DNA of 64,000 bases from positions 15,748,001 through 15,812,000 of the forward strand of contig NC_088316.1 in NCBI RefSeq assembly GCF_910592395.1. Direction: 5' to 3'. A program made the position numbers and the translations under genes. The DNA comes from Lineus longissimus (lineage: Eukaryota; Nemertea; Pilidiophora; Heteronemertea; Lineidae). Position 1 is the stretch's first letter. Each line of letters begins with the position of its first letter. The notes beneath the pieces were generated by a model that was not told the origin of the DNA, made no database searches, and worked only from the letters and a program-made list of their open reading frames with translations. Of the stretch, positions 36,541-50,800 are shown one piece after another.

Positions 36541-37832
36541 ATGGCGTCTCCTGGTGATGAACTCATAACTCCAAATCATGGTTAGTAACCAAGAGACTAA
36601 GTTACAAAAGTATCACCTCAAGAGTTTAAGTAGCAAAGTCATATTTTCACAAGTGAAAGTGCCGGGTACGTACGGGGCGCAGAAACCGAAATAATTTATT
36701 GTGAACATGATTAGACTCGGAGCCCCCTTCCCGCCAGGCCATGGAGGTATTATTAATAATACCTCCATGCCCAGGCCAAGGGTGTGGGGGGGGGGCTCTC
36801 CAGCCTTCGCTATGAAAAAAGTTTCATTTGGTTGCAGACCTCTGGCTCTGTTGCAAATCTTTGACAGTGGTATTGGAAGTTATGGTGTAGGCAGGCACCC
36901 AGGCTGCATCAAACCATGGAGGTATACCTAGCTAGCAAATCCCTATGAATCTTGGCACATCTAATTCCTGTTCTTGCCTAAAATAAAAAAATAAAAAGGT
37001 CCTTAACACCTTCATACTTAATTCCAGCCGTGAGCAAACTTACTAAAGATGGCTTTGTGGAGGTAATAATTGACATCCCAGGCCTGAAGACCAAGAAGAA
37101 AGGACTTTTAGGGAACAAACGAATTGTGGATGAGGCCCACTGCCATCTGAATGTCACATTTGGAGATGCGTGAGTGTACACTTTTTTTTTGTGCGAATAT
37201 TGTGGGTCAAGACAGACCATATCACTTGTTGAGTAATGAGGTGAACAAACTCATTACAGCTGTAGTCATGATTTCTCTTCCATTTGTTTCAGAGCTGTTG
37301 AAATGTCTGCTGAAATAACTAAGGGTTTAAAGGCTGGACGAAAGTTCCAGAAGACTATAGAAATAAAAGAACTGATAGTGCCTAGTATTAAAGCAATTGG
37401 CAATTACTATGAGGTAAGCAGAAATATCTGTCATTAGTGCTTAGATTCACTCTTTCATTTTGCAAAGAATTGTATGTCATGTGCGCTCTAGACTAGCTCA
37501 CAGACCTAACCATTTATCAACCAAGCCAAATTCATGCGAAGATAATGCTTCCCTTGGCTTACTCAGTACAAGCAATATCAATATTGTCCATTATGAAGTG
37601 ATATGGTTTAGTAAATGCACCTATCCTGTCGGAGCCGAGGTCTGTTGATTAGATATCCTAATTGTGTGGCCAATATAGGACTGTCACAATCTATAGTCCA
37701 ACCAACAGTCACAACCCTGGAGGAGATGCCATCCAAATAGAAATATCATTATATGGCCTGACTATTGATCATTGATCATTACCTCACTTGCAGGTGCAGG
37801 ACGACACTGTTCGAATATATGTGAAGAAATAG
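36541..37832 (+). CDS. Small protein of unknown function, 4 exons
   Basis: Exons 36541-36580, 37028-37169, 37293-37413, 37794-37832; 113 residues. The phases join exactly (GAT GC|A and TAT GAG|GTG). I do not recognise the family. The protein begins MASPGDELITP, has a lysine-rich GLKTKKKGLLGNKR turn near 35-48, alternating strand-like segments (VEVIIDIPGL, CHLNVTFGD, KFQKTIEIKELIVPSI), and ends TVRIYVKK. It has no signal peptide, membrane helix or cysteine cluster. The regular beta pattern suggests a small folded domain. The start is supported by a good donor (GTTAGT) after a 40-base first exon, but a different first exon is possible. A poly(A) signal lies at 38007, 175 bases after the stop, which supports a real gene. 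Confidence 0.7.
36740..36930. mobile_element. Palindrome-ended element in intron 1 of the small unknown gene
   Basis: Bases 36740-36769 form a perfect 30-base palindrome whose half is CATGGAGGTATTATT. A third half-copy, CATGGAGGTATACC, occurs at 36914. The related hairpin at 27402 shares 16 identical bases with it. Together these suggest termini of a short dispersed element. Confidence 0.5.
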
Positions 37833-40800
37833 CCGAAGTGGATATTCAAAAAATCATGGAGAATGCATGGAGAATGACATGGACATTTGCATATGCAATC
37901 TGTGATGATTTAATTTATGATGAGAACTCATGATTATTTTGTAATTATCAAGATTATTAGCAAGTAGGCATATATCATGTTATTTATTGCAGAAATTCTT
38001 TAATCAAATAAAAATAATGGATGTAGATGTAGTTTTGTTTCTTGAATCAAAATGAAATAAGCATAAGGCAAATTTTTACTGGATTGCACTGTATATATAC
38101 TTCAATGGTGTCTGGTAATATTCTCACTGGAATTGATGAGGATGATGAATGTTGCATTATGAGGTCTTTTCAGGCAAAAGCAAAAACATATAAGGTGAGC
38201 TTGCTTAGATCGGTACAATTCCTCTGTTTCGTTTGTCTCTCATACTTTTGCATGTAAAATGAATGCTTGTGGAAAAAAGAATAAATGCACTTTACAAAGT
38301 CAGTTTTTGTTACTTTCATCCAGTTTATGATAACAAACCAAAATAAAAAAACCTCTTGACAAGACACCCTTGACATGACACCTTGCTTCCAGCTACTCCA
38401 GACATCAGAATCTCTGAACAACCATTTTGTGTGGTAGTCCTGGATAAATAAACTAACTACACAGAAGAGACATTGTCACAACCAGCTGTAAAATCCCTTG
38501 AGGACCAAACGGAAGAGTATTAAATGAGCCTTGCAATTGATAACGTGGGGTATACCAGCTGGCAGCCACAGATCTTGGAACATAATCGCCTAGAAGTAAC
38601 CAAATGTTGGTAATGAATAAACTGCTGGCAGAGTCGAAACACTGAAGAGTACACAAGCTCCCCTGCTAGAGACAAGATGAGGCCAGTCCGGAGTGTCTTC
38701 ACAACAAGTTTTAGGCTCATTATAGGATAAATTAATGAGTGCCTGTTGGACGTGACTAAACGTCATCCCTTGCACCAGAGTGTCTATGCCAGACCAAGTA
38801 AAAGATCCCACATACATAGGTGGACAGCAACCATATAGTGGACTCCATACCTCCGGCAAAAATCCACGAGTTTTACGACGCCAGGAATGATGATGATGAT
38901 GATACTCTTCTTGCAGGCTATCATGCAGGCTTGTTTGGCTTTCAGTACAGGGCTCATTTACCTAGTGTAGATGTTCAATTTTGGCATTATGAAGGTTGAA
39001 GATTCCTTGGGGAGTTGGTACTTTGAGTGTGGTGCTACCATGGAAATGTGCTCCAAGTGTCACACTGATTGACTGACTGATCAAAGGGCATACCCTAAAC
39101 TAGGACAGTGGGGGGGGGGGGGCATCCCAGACATCAGGGCAACTCTCAGCACTAATGACCAAGCTGATGGTATGCGAGAAGTGGAGCATATGACTGTCTC
39201 TGGTGTTCCAGGATTGGGTGGAGATAGCGGGAACAGAATAACACCAAGCAGGTTTCAACAATATGATTCAGATTTTTAATAGCTCATCACTTCCAAGTGT
39301 TGAGATCTTTGTACACATGTAGGGGTTACTTTTAGTTCATTGGGAGGTGATCATCGTATTCACTGAAATATTCGAAGGGACAGAAGCCGTACAGAAGTTT
39401 TATATTCCTGTCCCTTTAACATCAAAATCTCTAGCAGCATAGCGATACTAAGACATAACAAAAAGGTCAAGAATAATAAAACCAGACACAGTGTCACAAC
39501 GCCAATATTGTTTTACAAACAGAAAGATTGTGCGTGTAAAAATATATCTTCTAAAAACAAATATACATACATGTCAATCAGTATTATACAGTGTGGTTGA
39601 CTATTTATAGCACAAGTGTGGAATACAATTCCCTCAACTTAACATGATAGATCTTATTTCAATATACATATACAGCAAACTCATCTCATAACCTCCTTTG
39701 TGTGGACCAAGTGAATTGCCAACAACAGTCACTGTCTCACCATTTGGAAGCTTGATCACTTGATAGGTGCCGCAGAAACAGGTTCACAAAATGAACTCTC
39801 TGCCATGTTAGAAAATTTTTGTGTGGAATTTTTTTGCAGACTTGAGTTTTTGGATTGAAAAGATGTTCAATATTCAAATGATACACCAAGTTTTCTTAAT
39901 CTGAATTGGCACGCCAATATTTTGAAACTTCGATGTAGTAGTTCATTAATTAACTATCAATCAGATGAAAAGGAAAAACTTTTTGTACAACACCCAGTAT
40001 AAAACATTTTCATATGTACAAAGCTTCTCATAATGTACATATACATTTATAAACTCTATGCCATAATCTTCCTCACATCTATATAGTTTTCAATACTTTC
40101 TAAAGTGTTTGTCTCTTCATGTGTGCAAGACAGTGACTTTTATACAGTTCTATTTACAAATATATGCATGTTGTGTTTCAAGCAAATGTAGATTAGAACT
40201 GAAACTTACTAAATAATTGAGGGATGCATTGTACACGTTCGTCCAACATAATTGCAAGGCAAATAAGCAAAGATAAACAGAGAGGGCAAGTAATGGCTGG
40301 AATGCTTTGCACAGTATCTCACAGTCAGCAAACAGAAACAGAATATAACATGGCGAGAAATATTTGTAGTGACAAAAATCATAGGCCTGAGGACACATCC
40401 CGTATCACTTCATATCCTGTGGAGGTTCAATTTTCTTTAAATAAAACTATAGTTCAATCGTTAACGTTATGTCTGCATCATTATCTTTTGGGCTCTGATA
40501 CTTGAATTAAACATTCTAAACAGTAGAAATCATTTCAAACTGCTTGAAGAAAACGTGATCCTGTCATGGACTTAAAGTCAAAATCTGATGAAAATACAAA
40601 GTGAAAATCATCTACGAATAGAGTTTCCAATACATATAAATTTGCAACTTACATCACATCACATTGCATCGCATATTTATTTCGTTACACACTTTTGTAA
40701 GAAGTAATTCACTTCCTTTCAAATTTGAAGTTGATACATGTAAAGTGATAAACCAGAATTCAATGATATAATTTGTGAAAAGAGTGGGCAAAAAGAAGAA

Positions 40801-41837
40801 ACAGCCATATTTGACTACAATTCCTCAAAACTGGGTTATTCATCTAATTCATCTAGTTCACGAATCGTGCTAACATATTGCCTCAAAGACCTTGGGCCAA
40901 ATTCATAAAGGGCGTTTAGCTTAAAACAGCGTTTAACTACTGAATAGACAGATTCTGGCCCTTCATGCAAATCTTCACAGAATATGAATAGGCCCTGAAA
41001 CTGATTAGAGAGAAGTTGTACATGTCTAACCCTTAAACGCCCTTTATGAATTTGGGCCGTATGTTGAAATATAAACTATAAGGTAAGAAGTGCATGCAAA
41101 ATGACACAGAACTACAGCTGTCAAAGTGGACAGATTGATATCCTAAAACTGTCTGAATTGCCAATATTTCCATTGAAAATCTAAGAGTTAGTTTGAAGTC
41201 GAATAGACTAGCTGTCAGCGAGATCAAATAGCTACCAATAAAGTGTATCGTTTCATGAAAATCTATTTTCTCATATTTCTCGATTAAAGAATTGTATAAA
41301 GTCACGTTTTCTTACAATATAAGTGGATTGTGAATCATCCTATTATATACAAACTTTGTGACCTAATGCTGATTTTGTTGGCAGTGTATGCATACTATCA
41401 TGATTATTGCATCACGGTGATGTTATAGGAGGACTCCAATTTCGCCTGTGAGTGTAATTTGGGAGCCTGGTCCAAAGGCCGTCAGGCAGTTATGGGAGGA
41501 TGGTCTTTGACCACCTTCCTTCCCAAATCCTACAGAGCGCTCACTTTTGCACCCGATAAATTTTCTTCCCGATTTCTCATCCGAGTGGGGCATTTACAAA
41601 CCCCAACCGGTCCCTCAGTAATAATACACTACAAAGTAACCTTACTGAGTATTACACGTCCATTAAGACATTGTTTACATAGTCCATTATCCAGCATGCA
41701 CATCACAGCTTCAAGTGCCTCAAGCCCACCCCCCTCAAGATACATCATAAATCACAATTCTGAAACTCGAACATCACAGCTCTCAGTTGCATCTCCCCAA
41801 TGTCATATCATCCCTTCCCCTCATTATCAGAGATCAA
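37833..41837. other. Intergenic stretch between the small unknown gene and PDZD8
   Basis: The left part holds the 3' UTR and poly(A) signal (38007) of the small gene. The right part should include the PDZD8 3' UTR, with possible - strand poly(A) signals such as TTTATT at 40677. I see no gene in the roughly 3.5 kb between. A GAT trinucleotide run (38888-38902), a G run (39111-39122) and the inverted-repeat element at 40895-41058 are present. Confidence 0.5.
40895..41058. mobile_element. MITE-like element with about 25-bp inverted ends
   Basis: Left arm 40895-40918 (GGCCAAATTCATAAAGGGCG then TTTA) and right arm 41034-41058 (TAAACGCCCTTTATGAATTT then GGGCC) are reverse complements apart from one missing base. 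The 164-base length is typical of a non-autonomous DNA transposon. Confidence 0.75.
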
Positions 41838-44800
41838 TCACATTGCCGCAGTTGCCCCTCCCACACAACCCGTATCGTCCATCTTGAGCCGTTCCTCCTC
41901 CATGTTGTCAAGGCAATGCTGCAGCCCAGCACAGTAATGCAACATCAGGACAGCGAGTGCTTGAATCTTTTCATCAGACTTTTTGATCTTTGACCGAATT
42001 GATGATTTTTGTGCCGAGTCAGTTGCCTCCCGTTCCATTCGTGCTAACTCGGCTCGGTTCTCAGATTCGGTGTCAATCTCATTCTGAAATTTTGTGACCT
42101 GAAACAGACAGTGAAAAAGTTAATAGTTAGATCTTGCCTAAACACTGTATTTTTGGAAAATGACCCCTTCTCTGTAAATTCTGGCCATGCCCACACAGAA
42201 CCAATGGTCCTGCACGAATGTTTTTGAATGGCTTTTGCTGATAGAGAAGCCTCAGCAAGAACACACTTCGTATACACAGTGCATTATGTTTAAGGGGACC
42301 TTGACCTGAAGCACAGGACTGATCATCAATTCAGGATATGAAAACAAATACTCTGCACTTCACCAAACACTGGCAAAACTGTTTGTCCTAAAACTACGGG
42401 TGGGCTTTCATCTTTAAAAAAAATGTTCATGTTACACTTGAAATGAATGAGGTGCGTTACAGTTTTCCACTGACACCAAAAAATTACACCATTACAAAAC
42501 ATAGCCAACTCTGTCTACTATTAGAAATGAAACTATCCTAGCATAGCCAATTTGCAAGAATAAGTTTTAAAAGAGAGAAAGTATAACCCTTTCATGATTG
42601 TTTGGCCAACTGTGAGGAAGACACACACATCCTCCTATACCAAGAACATGCAAAGAATACCAGTACCACTTGGAACCCAAAAATACAGTTCGAGGGCAAT
42701 GAGTAAAAAATATTAACAATAGTCCAAAAGAGACCATACCAAATCTTGTGAACAAGTGTGTATCCACTGTGTTCTTTAAAATGATATCTTCAAAAAGGCC
42801 AAATATCTACCGCTACATGATGATTGTTAGTTTGTAAATGTTAAAACAATGTTAAAGGTTAGGTATATTATAGTAGGAAAACTATCATAGGCAAAGACAT
42901 TTCAACCAAGCTTACAATACATGTATGCCAAATGCACAGACTGCCCTTTCAAGTTCTTGACTAATGTATTTTTAAAGCAACTGCAATTCATCAAAACTTA
43001 CTAACACATCAATCAGGTCACAACTCAATCGATTCTTACGCCAATTTCATTGAGGGTGAAACATGTTTGACTTGACATGAAAACATGACTCCAAATAGTG
43101 ACGGCACCAGCAGCAGCCTCTAAAAATTGATCAGTCAAACTATCACAGGGAGACTATAGGCAGGAGCCGGGTGCCAGATTAAGTCAGATGATGATGGAAA
43201 ATTCAGGCTTGTGAGAGAAATATTCTTCTCACTGAGTCAAAAGAAAATCAGTTTACCAATGTATCTACTAGTTATAATAACATAGAGACCCTCAACTGGG
43301 CAACCTTGCTCCTGCCTATAGAGGTCGTGCAGACAACGTCATCTCAGAAGAAGGACAACGTCAAATTGACGTCCTCTAATGGCGGAAGTGTGGCGACGTC
43401 AATTATGACGTTATCCACACATGGGGCACTTTGTTGGCGATTTCAACCGGGTCAAAGACATAGATTGACGTCCTGAATGGCTGCCCAAATGACGCCCCTG
43501 CACGACCCCTGTTTATCCCCTGGGTTTTAAGGGCAGACTCTCAGCAGTAGGCATACAGATATATTCCATTTCCAATAAGTCAATACTCATGCAGGACAAA
43601 CCTCTGGGTTCTCTCCCAACAATGACATCTGAAAGGATGCAAATGATCAGGCAAACAGAACTCAATGAAGGAATGACAACCCCTCCCCCCAGTCTGCAGT
43701 AACTTCAGAAGGCTACATAAAGGAACTAAAGTTTGATACTAAAACCCCATTTTGGTTAATAATCAACGCTATGCCTATAAAGTTATGCATCGCTAATTTT
43801 ATACGAAAGCATCTGTTTATATCATATTTCACTTTGATGGACATATGCTACCTACCGACAGTTTCTGAAACCAAGTAAATTTATGATTTAACAGGAGACA
43901 TCCCAGTCAGTGTGGTATTGTTTCCAATCTAGAGGAGTAATGTGTCCCCATACCCTGACAGGACTGGCCTCTGGTGAGGGAGATTTTCTCCCTGAATAGA
44001 ATTCGAATGAGTTATAACCATTCTCATGATGATGCCTGATAGCGTAGGGCTTCTGAGTAGGTTGAATAACATGCCAACTACAAATTATCACCCAAGGCCA
44101 CATCATGCAGTGCATGCCCGACTTGTTATATCCAACATATCTACCTCACCTGGAACCATTGTTAAGCCTCATTGATGAAATTCTGGTTATGTAACCAACA
44201 CCTGTAACCTAACATTTACAAACCCCCCTCACCATCTGTATCAATTCCATTTAATTTACCCAATGATGTCCCAGGGATTTCTCCCTAGATTCCAGATGCA
44301 TGGAAGGCAGCGAGGAGACATAAATGTGATTACATTGCCTCTGTCATCCCATGCAGATGTAAAAAGTATTCACCATTGCATCCAATTTTTCCCGGCGTTC
44401 TTCCAGTGACAGATGTGAATAGAGCTCCTTGCCCATTTGTTTTGCCGCTGTCACAACAAGTTCGTCCTTATCATGCGATCCCTTTTGGTACTCCTTGAGT
44501 TTCTGCAACATCATCAGTTCTTCTTCATCTTCCGAACTGTTACTGGAGGATTCATCATCAGACTGGAACGGTAAAAAAGAAGAAGTTTTTGGATGATAAA
44601 ATTCAGCACAGACTAGTTTTTTATGAAAGGTCACATTGGTTAGTTCTAGGTACCCATTTGATTGAGATTTAAAACTTCTGAATTTTGAGATCTCTAAATA
44701 CTATCAAATTTCATCACTGTAACTTACACAGTTTATCTCATCAATAGTTTGCAGAGCAAAGTGTAGACTATTCTAATAAGCCATTTCAGTAAAGGCTTTG

Positions 44801-47800
44801 CAATTTGAACTGTTACTAACCTTACGAAAGTTTTCACCAACACTCGGTGTTGCATTGTCCTTCAATAAACCTTCAAAAGACGTTGACGATCGCGTCCGTG
44901 GCAGAGCCATGGGGAGGTCCAGTGTGGCATGGGTGGGTATAGCTTGGTCATCTTTCGTCTCAAGTTTATTTTCATCAGGAGCCGAGTTGTGGCGTCGTCT
45001 TTCTGTTGAAGAAGCCTCTTCTTCTGCCAGGCTTGTGCGATGCGGGCTAGATTTGGCAGAGCTCACTTTAAGATAGAAAAGTTTATTGGAATTAAAGCGA
45101 ATTTGTTCTGAAATGTACAAGTACATTTAGGATGAAACCAAAGATATCTGAGTGAATTGGACTAGTTTCCTCGCCAACACCTCATTTTATTTTCATCATT
45201 ACTATGTCCTGAGCACTCCCTGTATAAATCCCAATCATATTAACACAGGATGAGGAATGGTGTCCAGCAGGAATTATCAGACCAAATATCATGAAAATAG
45301 ACTTGGTACTTACCCAAAGTTTTGCCTGATGATTTTCGACCCGACTTCGGCGAATCCCTTTTTGTGAATCTCGATAACAGCGCAGCTGATTTCTGAAGTG
45401 GTCCCGAGGATGTTTTCTCCACAGGAATGTCTTTAATATCAGTTTTACCCCCCATTTCAGGGGGAAGTGGGAACTTGGGTATAGGCCCCTCCCTGAGAAA
45501 GATTAGGTTAGGCACAGGTTAAGAAAGCTACACGAATGCACAAAGAAGGCTATCTAAGTTGTTAAAGGAGTTTACAGTAAGTAGTTGATGTGAAATTGTG
45601 GATTCTACTTCAAAACAGGCTTGCATATAAATGTGTGACAGTCGTGAAACACCCCATCCCTACTTACTTTGTGCATATGGTCTGAGCTTGACATTTCTCT
45701 GTACACTTCTTATGGCATATCATGGCACATATCCGACACTGGAAGGCCACTTTCAACCAGATCTTCTTTGCACAGAAATGGCAGTAGGTGGCAGAATGGA
45801 ACTGCGTCCCAAGGAAATCATGGCGGCCTTCAGGTTGCTTACCGAATGACCTGCAACAGAGTAAACTAAGTAAGGTGCTTTTTAACGTAACACAACCATG
45901 TTTGATCCCCGAGAAACACCCTAACACCACATGTCATAACACGGCACCATCCTCACCTGAGAATTGCAAATGACGTGAATGATTCAAGACTAGGGTCAAC
46001 TAGGTTTTCCAACTACTCTTCAATTATTCCATAGACATACGGAAAAATGGGGAAACGAAAGGATTATGGAAATTTAATGCTGGGCTACTTGACACCACAT
46101 GAGGACAAATGACAATACACGTGCAGGGTGAAAATAAAGTCAGGCATTTTCAACCAATCCTGGATCGGATGAAATTTGTCTCATTTATTTACTACCAGAA
46201 CACTAATAGGTGTTTTTATAATGACATAGTGGCATAAAATCTATTCAAAATATGTCAGAAAGGGTTTTACAACAATTGAAACAAGAGAATGAAAACACAA
46301 CAATGAAGAGCATTTGATACTATCAAAAGAGAATAAAATACGTTTTCATTTTTTATATGGGTCACACCAAACAACATTTTGAGTGTGCAGAAAAGAAGGT
46401 TTAACTTTTCTGTTTTTTCATATCAATAATGATGAAAGCATTTTCACATCTTTAAATGTCTAATGTGATCATAAAGACTTAAAGCATGCGGTATGCAAGA
46501 TATGACAAGATGAACAGCAGGACTCTGGATCTGTTTAAAACTTGTTGAAGACCCATCTACTATAGAATCAAGAATAAATTCTTGCTAGAATGATGTCATA
46601 TAGGCCAAAAAGTTTGGTGTGTTTTTAAGACTTCATTCTATAAAGCAAAACTCACTTTGTCACCTACAATGACAGGGGAAGCCAGCCCTAAATACTCAAT
46701 CTACACAATTGTAAGACATTCAGAGAAGTGACCAAAATAAGAATGCTTCCTGCGTCGAGAGTATCTGATTTTGAGCAAAAACCCTTGATTTTATCAGATC
46801 CAAAGTCCTTAGAGGGTAAGAAGAAAGGATGAAAAATAATGATGATTAAAAAATGTATTACCTGGACCTAAGAGAAAAGAAGTGCAGAGATAGAAAAGAG
46901 TGTAAATTATGATGAAATGTTGTGAATTAACCTACATTTTTTTACCCCCTAGAGTAATTAGTAAGACTAGGAGTGCATGGGGAGGTTGAACATTACCATA
47001 CATGACACTGACAATGACAAAGGAGTTGAAACAGCAGATCTACACTTCACTACACGAGACGGGAAGTGCAACAAAAAGTCAAGCCATTTCCTCCAAACAT
47101 CTTGTACCGGGCCGTTTAAGTCTCCAACATTTGAAGGGCCAAGTTGCTGCTAAAAGGAGTGCAAATGTGAAGGAAAGTGTGTCTCATTGTGTCTGTTACA
47201 GTGTTTCAAATGTTAAAATATTGAAATGAGTCTCGTGTAATTGACTCTCAATATGCGTGAAGCAAACCTGACCTACCTTTTCCCATGAGTTTCATAACCA
47301 GTCAGCAACTCCTCCCTGGTGGCACTGAAGTTATGCAATGGCTCCAACTTCTCCAGTCGTTTCTCTGGAGTACTTGGGTGTTCCTTCACAGCTGAAAGTG
47401 GCTTTGGACAGAAGTGGTAAGCCAGCGTGATGTCTCCGTGAGCCAACTTATCTTCATATCCAGGATGAGCTGCTATAGCCGTCTTAGAACGACTAAAACG
47501 TGAAAACATGACATGTATTTTTAAACCAGTCCTTTGAAAGTCTTGTGGCCATGGATTGAAAAACTTCCAATAGACCTGAGATGAACTCCCAATCAGCACT
47601 ACAACCTAATACCCATTTTCAGACCAGGGTGGAGCATTAAGACAAAGTTAGACAAAGAAAAATGCATAAATATGATGTCCAAAAGGGCAAGAAAAAAAAC
47701 CAACCTGGCACCACCTTTGTGTTCAGGGGGTGAGAGACAGTAGACCTGCTGATCATCTCCCTGAAGGGTTCCAGCACATTGAGAGGCAATATCCATCAGG

Positions 47801-50800
47801 GGCACGCTTAACTGAAAATAGATAACGAACCAATTTTCAAGAACAAGCCTAATACCAAAACTGATATAAAATCAGCAGAGTATCAAAAATCGCATGATCG
47901 ACGTGAAATAAGCCAGGAATCTACCAATTCTTGTAGACCAAGAAGTCGCCTCTCAGAAGAGAGAAGCTAACTTTGCAACAGCGACACCAAGGATGGAAAT
48001 GATGAAGAATATTCTCTTGAATAACAACATTTGTGCTCACATCCCATCATTTTGATCGGATAACTTACATGTCCTAAGAGGAGATCTTTCTCAGGCTTAA
48101 TCACACGGTCATGTTTGTCCAGTTTCTCGGGTGTGCGATACCAAACACAAACGTTTAGATACCGATGCACCTCCTCCACATCAAACTCAAACTTCTCGTC
48201 CCAATATGGCTCCAGGGACGATGGCACAAGGGTCGTTCGACGGAGATCAACAGCAGCCATCTCATCCATGTAAGAGCTGGTGCTGTCTACACCCTGGAGG
48301 CGATTTGGAAGCTCACCAGGCTGTGAGCAGAAACTGTTATTTCTTTCTGTCCCTAGCTTGCAGGTCTCCTGAAATGAGGGAGACAGAACAGGACACACTG
48401 TTAATCCATTAAAAAAGAATTGTGTTGAGCGCTGAGAGTCAAGTAGGTCATTATCGGCTCTTATCAACAATAGTGGAAGATTTGTTACGATGATTAGGAG
48501 GAAACTCGAGACCAAGGAGAAAACCTACACTGTCAAAGTTTTACCTGTTTAATTGTTGGCACTTGAATAGATCCTTCACTGTGTGTCCGCCGTCCACTAC
48601 CCTGGCCCAACTCATCACGATGTAAAGAGTCAACTGAAGGAGGCACAGCCCTTCGTACAGGTTCTGGACTTGTTTTAGGTGAAGGCACAGGGCTACCATC
48701 TGTAGCCCCAGAATTATCCTTGGATTTCCGTCTTTGGAATAATGCGGGCGCAGCACTGAGGAATGGGAATCGTTTTGGAGACTTTTCATCTTTAGGTGGG
48801 CTAAATTCCCGGCGATTCGGGAGTGGTGATCTTTCCGGATCAACCGGTCGGATGTTGATATTGATGAATTCATCATCGTCTGTCAGAGCTTTGTCATAAT
48901 CACCATCACCAGTATATGAATCTGTCTTCAATAGGACACGATCCTCCTCAAACATGATATCCTGCCCAAAGTTCTTATTGACAGAGGCCCTCTCTACTCG
49001 TACTGAAAATCTGAAATACAGAAACTTCATTTAAAAACAGTGCCCTTCGAAATGGCTAGCTGCCCCTTCAAACTAAGCAATCCAAAAAGACATCATTGCC
49101 TTCTCCTTAGGTCTGATGCCCCCAGGAATAGGTAAGAGTTGGCCTTGGTGCCCTCCTAGTTGGCCTCAGTGCCCACGAAATGAAAGACAGCCAAGGCCAA
49201 AGTGGCTTCGCCCTCCTCAGCCTCAAGGTACTAACCCTACTCCTGCATTCCGCAATTGAAACTTATGACAATCACAATAAACCCACCTATCACCACCTTG
49301 CTTCATGAGTTTCACAACCTGTCGTATAGAGGTCACTCTTATCCCATTCACAGCAACGATAACATCATTTTTACGGATGTCAGCATCACTGGCTGGAGAG
49401 TTTGGCGTCACCATCTCAACTATCACAACTTCCTCATATTTGTCCAGGAGGAATTCCTGAAAAGTGTCAATCATTGCAACCATCAACAAACAGAATTTAC
49501 GTCCTTTTGATCAAGTCTAGCTGGTACAATATTGAACAACTGCCATGCTGCTAGGACAAGTTCTTTATAAAACTTGTTACAATACTGCATTAGGGTCTTA
49601 CCTCCTTGAAGAGTAAACCAAGAGATGGAGTAGTGCCCTTGAGTATCTCAATGTCATGGGTCATCCAGAGTTTCCGACGGCTCGTCATTAATTCATGCCA
49701 TGGCAGTTTATCTGCAAGAGACAATGTTAAATTCGAATGACCATGGCGGAACCAAGACACTTGAAGACTCAAATGGTCAACTTCTGTTGGATAGGGATTT
49801 CACTGGGCTGTGTCTCTGGCTGTTTTATTTGATATTTATTCCAGTATACACCAGTTTTGTGAATGGCGTTGGTCTAATAAGAAACATATTAGACCTATCA
49901 CACTATTATCCTCTTTAGAAGACACAACTCGTCGCTTCAAACATGACACTTCCCCTTACCTAAGGCTAATGTACAGAATACTAGACTATCAGCAGACACT
50001 TTCTGTAGACGAGTACATTCCGTGACAGTCACGTCCAGATGGCCAATGGTCAGCTTACGGCCGTACAGAAAGTAATCCTCCACTTTGTCTGGAGGTTGTG
50101 CTTTGATAAAGAACGGCTTGAACCTGATCTTGTAGTTTGGCAACGTGTGCTTCTTTCTGATGTTGCGTCGTATTTGATTTACGATGAGTGATGTAATTTG
50201 TGGCATGGGACGTCCCTCGAATTGAGATTCAACTTCAAAATCTATAGTTGGATCCTGAAAAAGTAAATGTAATTCTCTTGTTCTTTGAGCCGTAACAAAG
50301 AAATTTTGATTTCGAAACTTTATGCTGCACGTTATGACATTAGGGATCTGCATGAGATAGGTTAATCCATGTTTAAGCCAAGTCAACATCCATGGCAAAC
50401 TGTGAAAATAAATCACTAACAAAACGTTCACTTCGCATCTTGAATGGGACGAGAAAGTGAATTCTAAAAACTCACATCAATAAATGCAAATGACCAGTGC
50501 GTGAATGGTTGTCTTGACAACTGTAAACGCCCAGTTCCCCTGAGATGTGACAGTTTGATAGAGAGGTATGCAGATTTGCCAAACACCAGATCCACATCCA
50601 CAGAGATTTGGAAGCCACCATGGTACTCTAGATCAACTAGTATTTCCAACTCCTGAAAGTGTACGAAAAGAACCTCATTATGATATATTAACATTAGCAA
50701 TACAAATGACAAGCTGACAATTTTGGAAGGGATTGGATTCTTCAAATCCCAAACCCTTTTCAGGTGCTATGGTGCTTTTCTGAAAGGGTTGTGTTGAGGA

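Noticed and set aside
41459-41887. 142-codon open frame on the + strand
   Set aside because: It overlaps the last PDZD8 exon on the other strand, and its Ser/Thr/Pro/His-rich peptide looks like low-complexity DNA.
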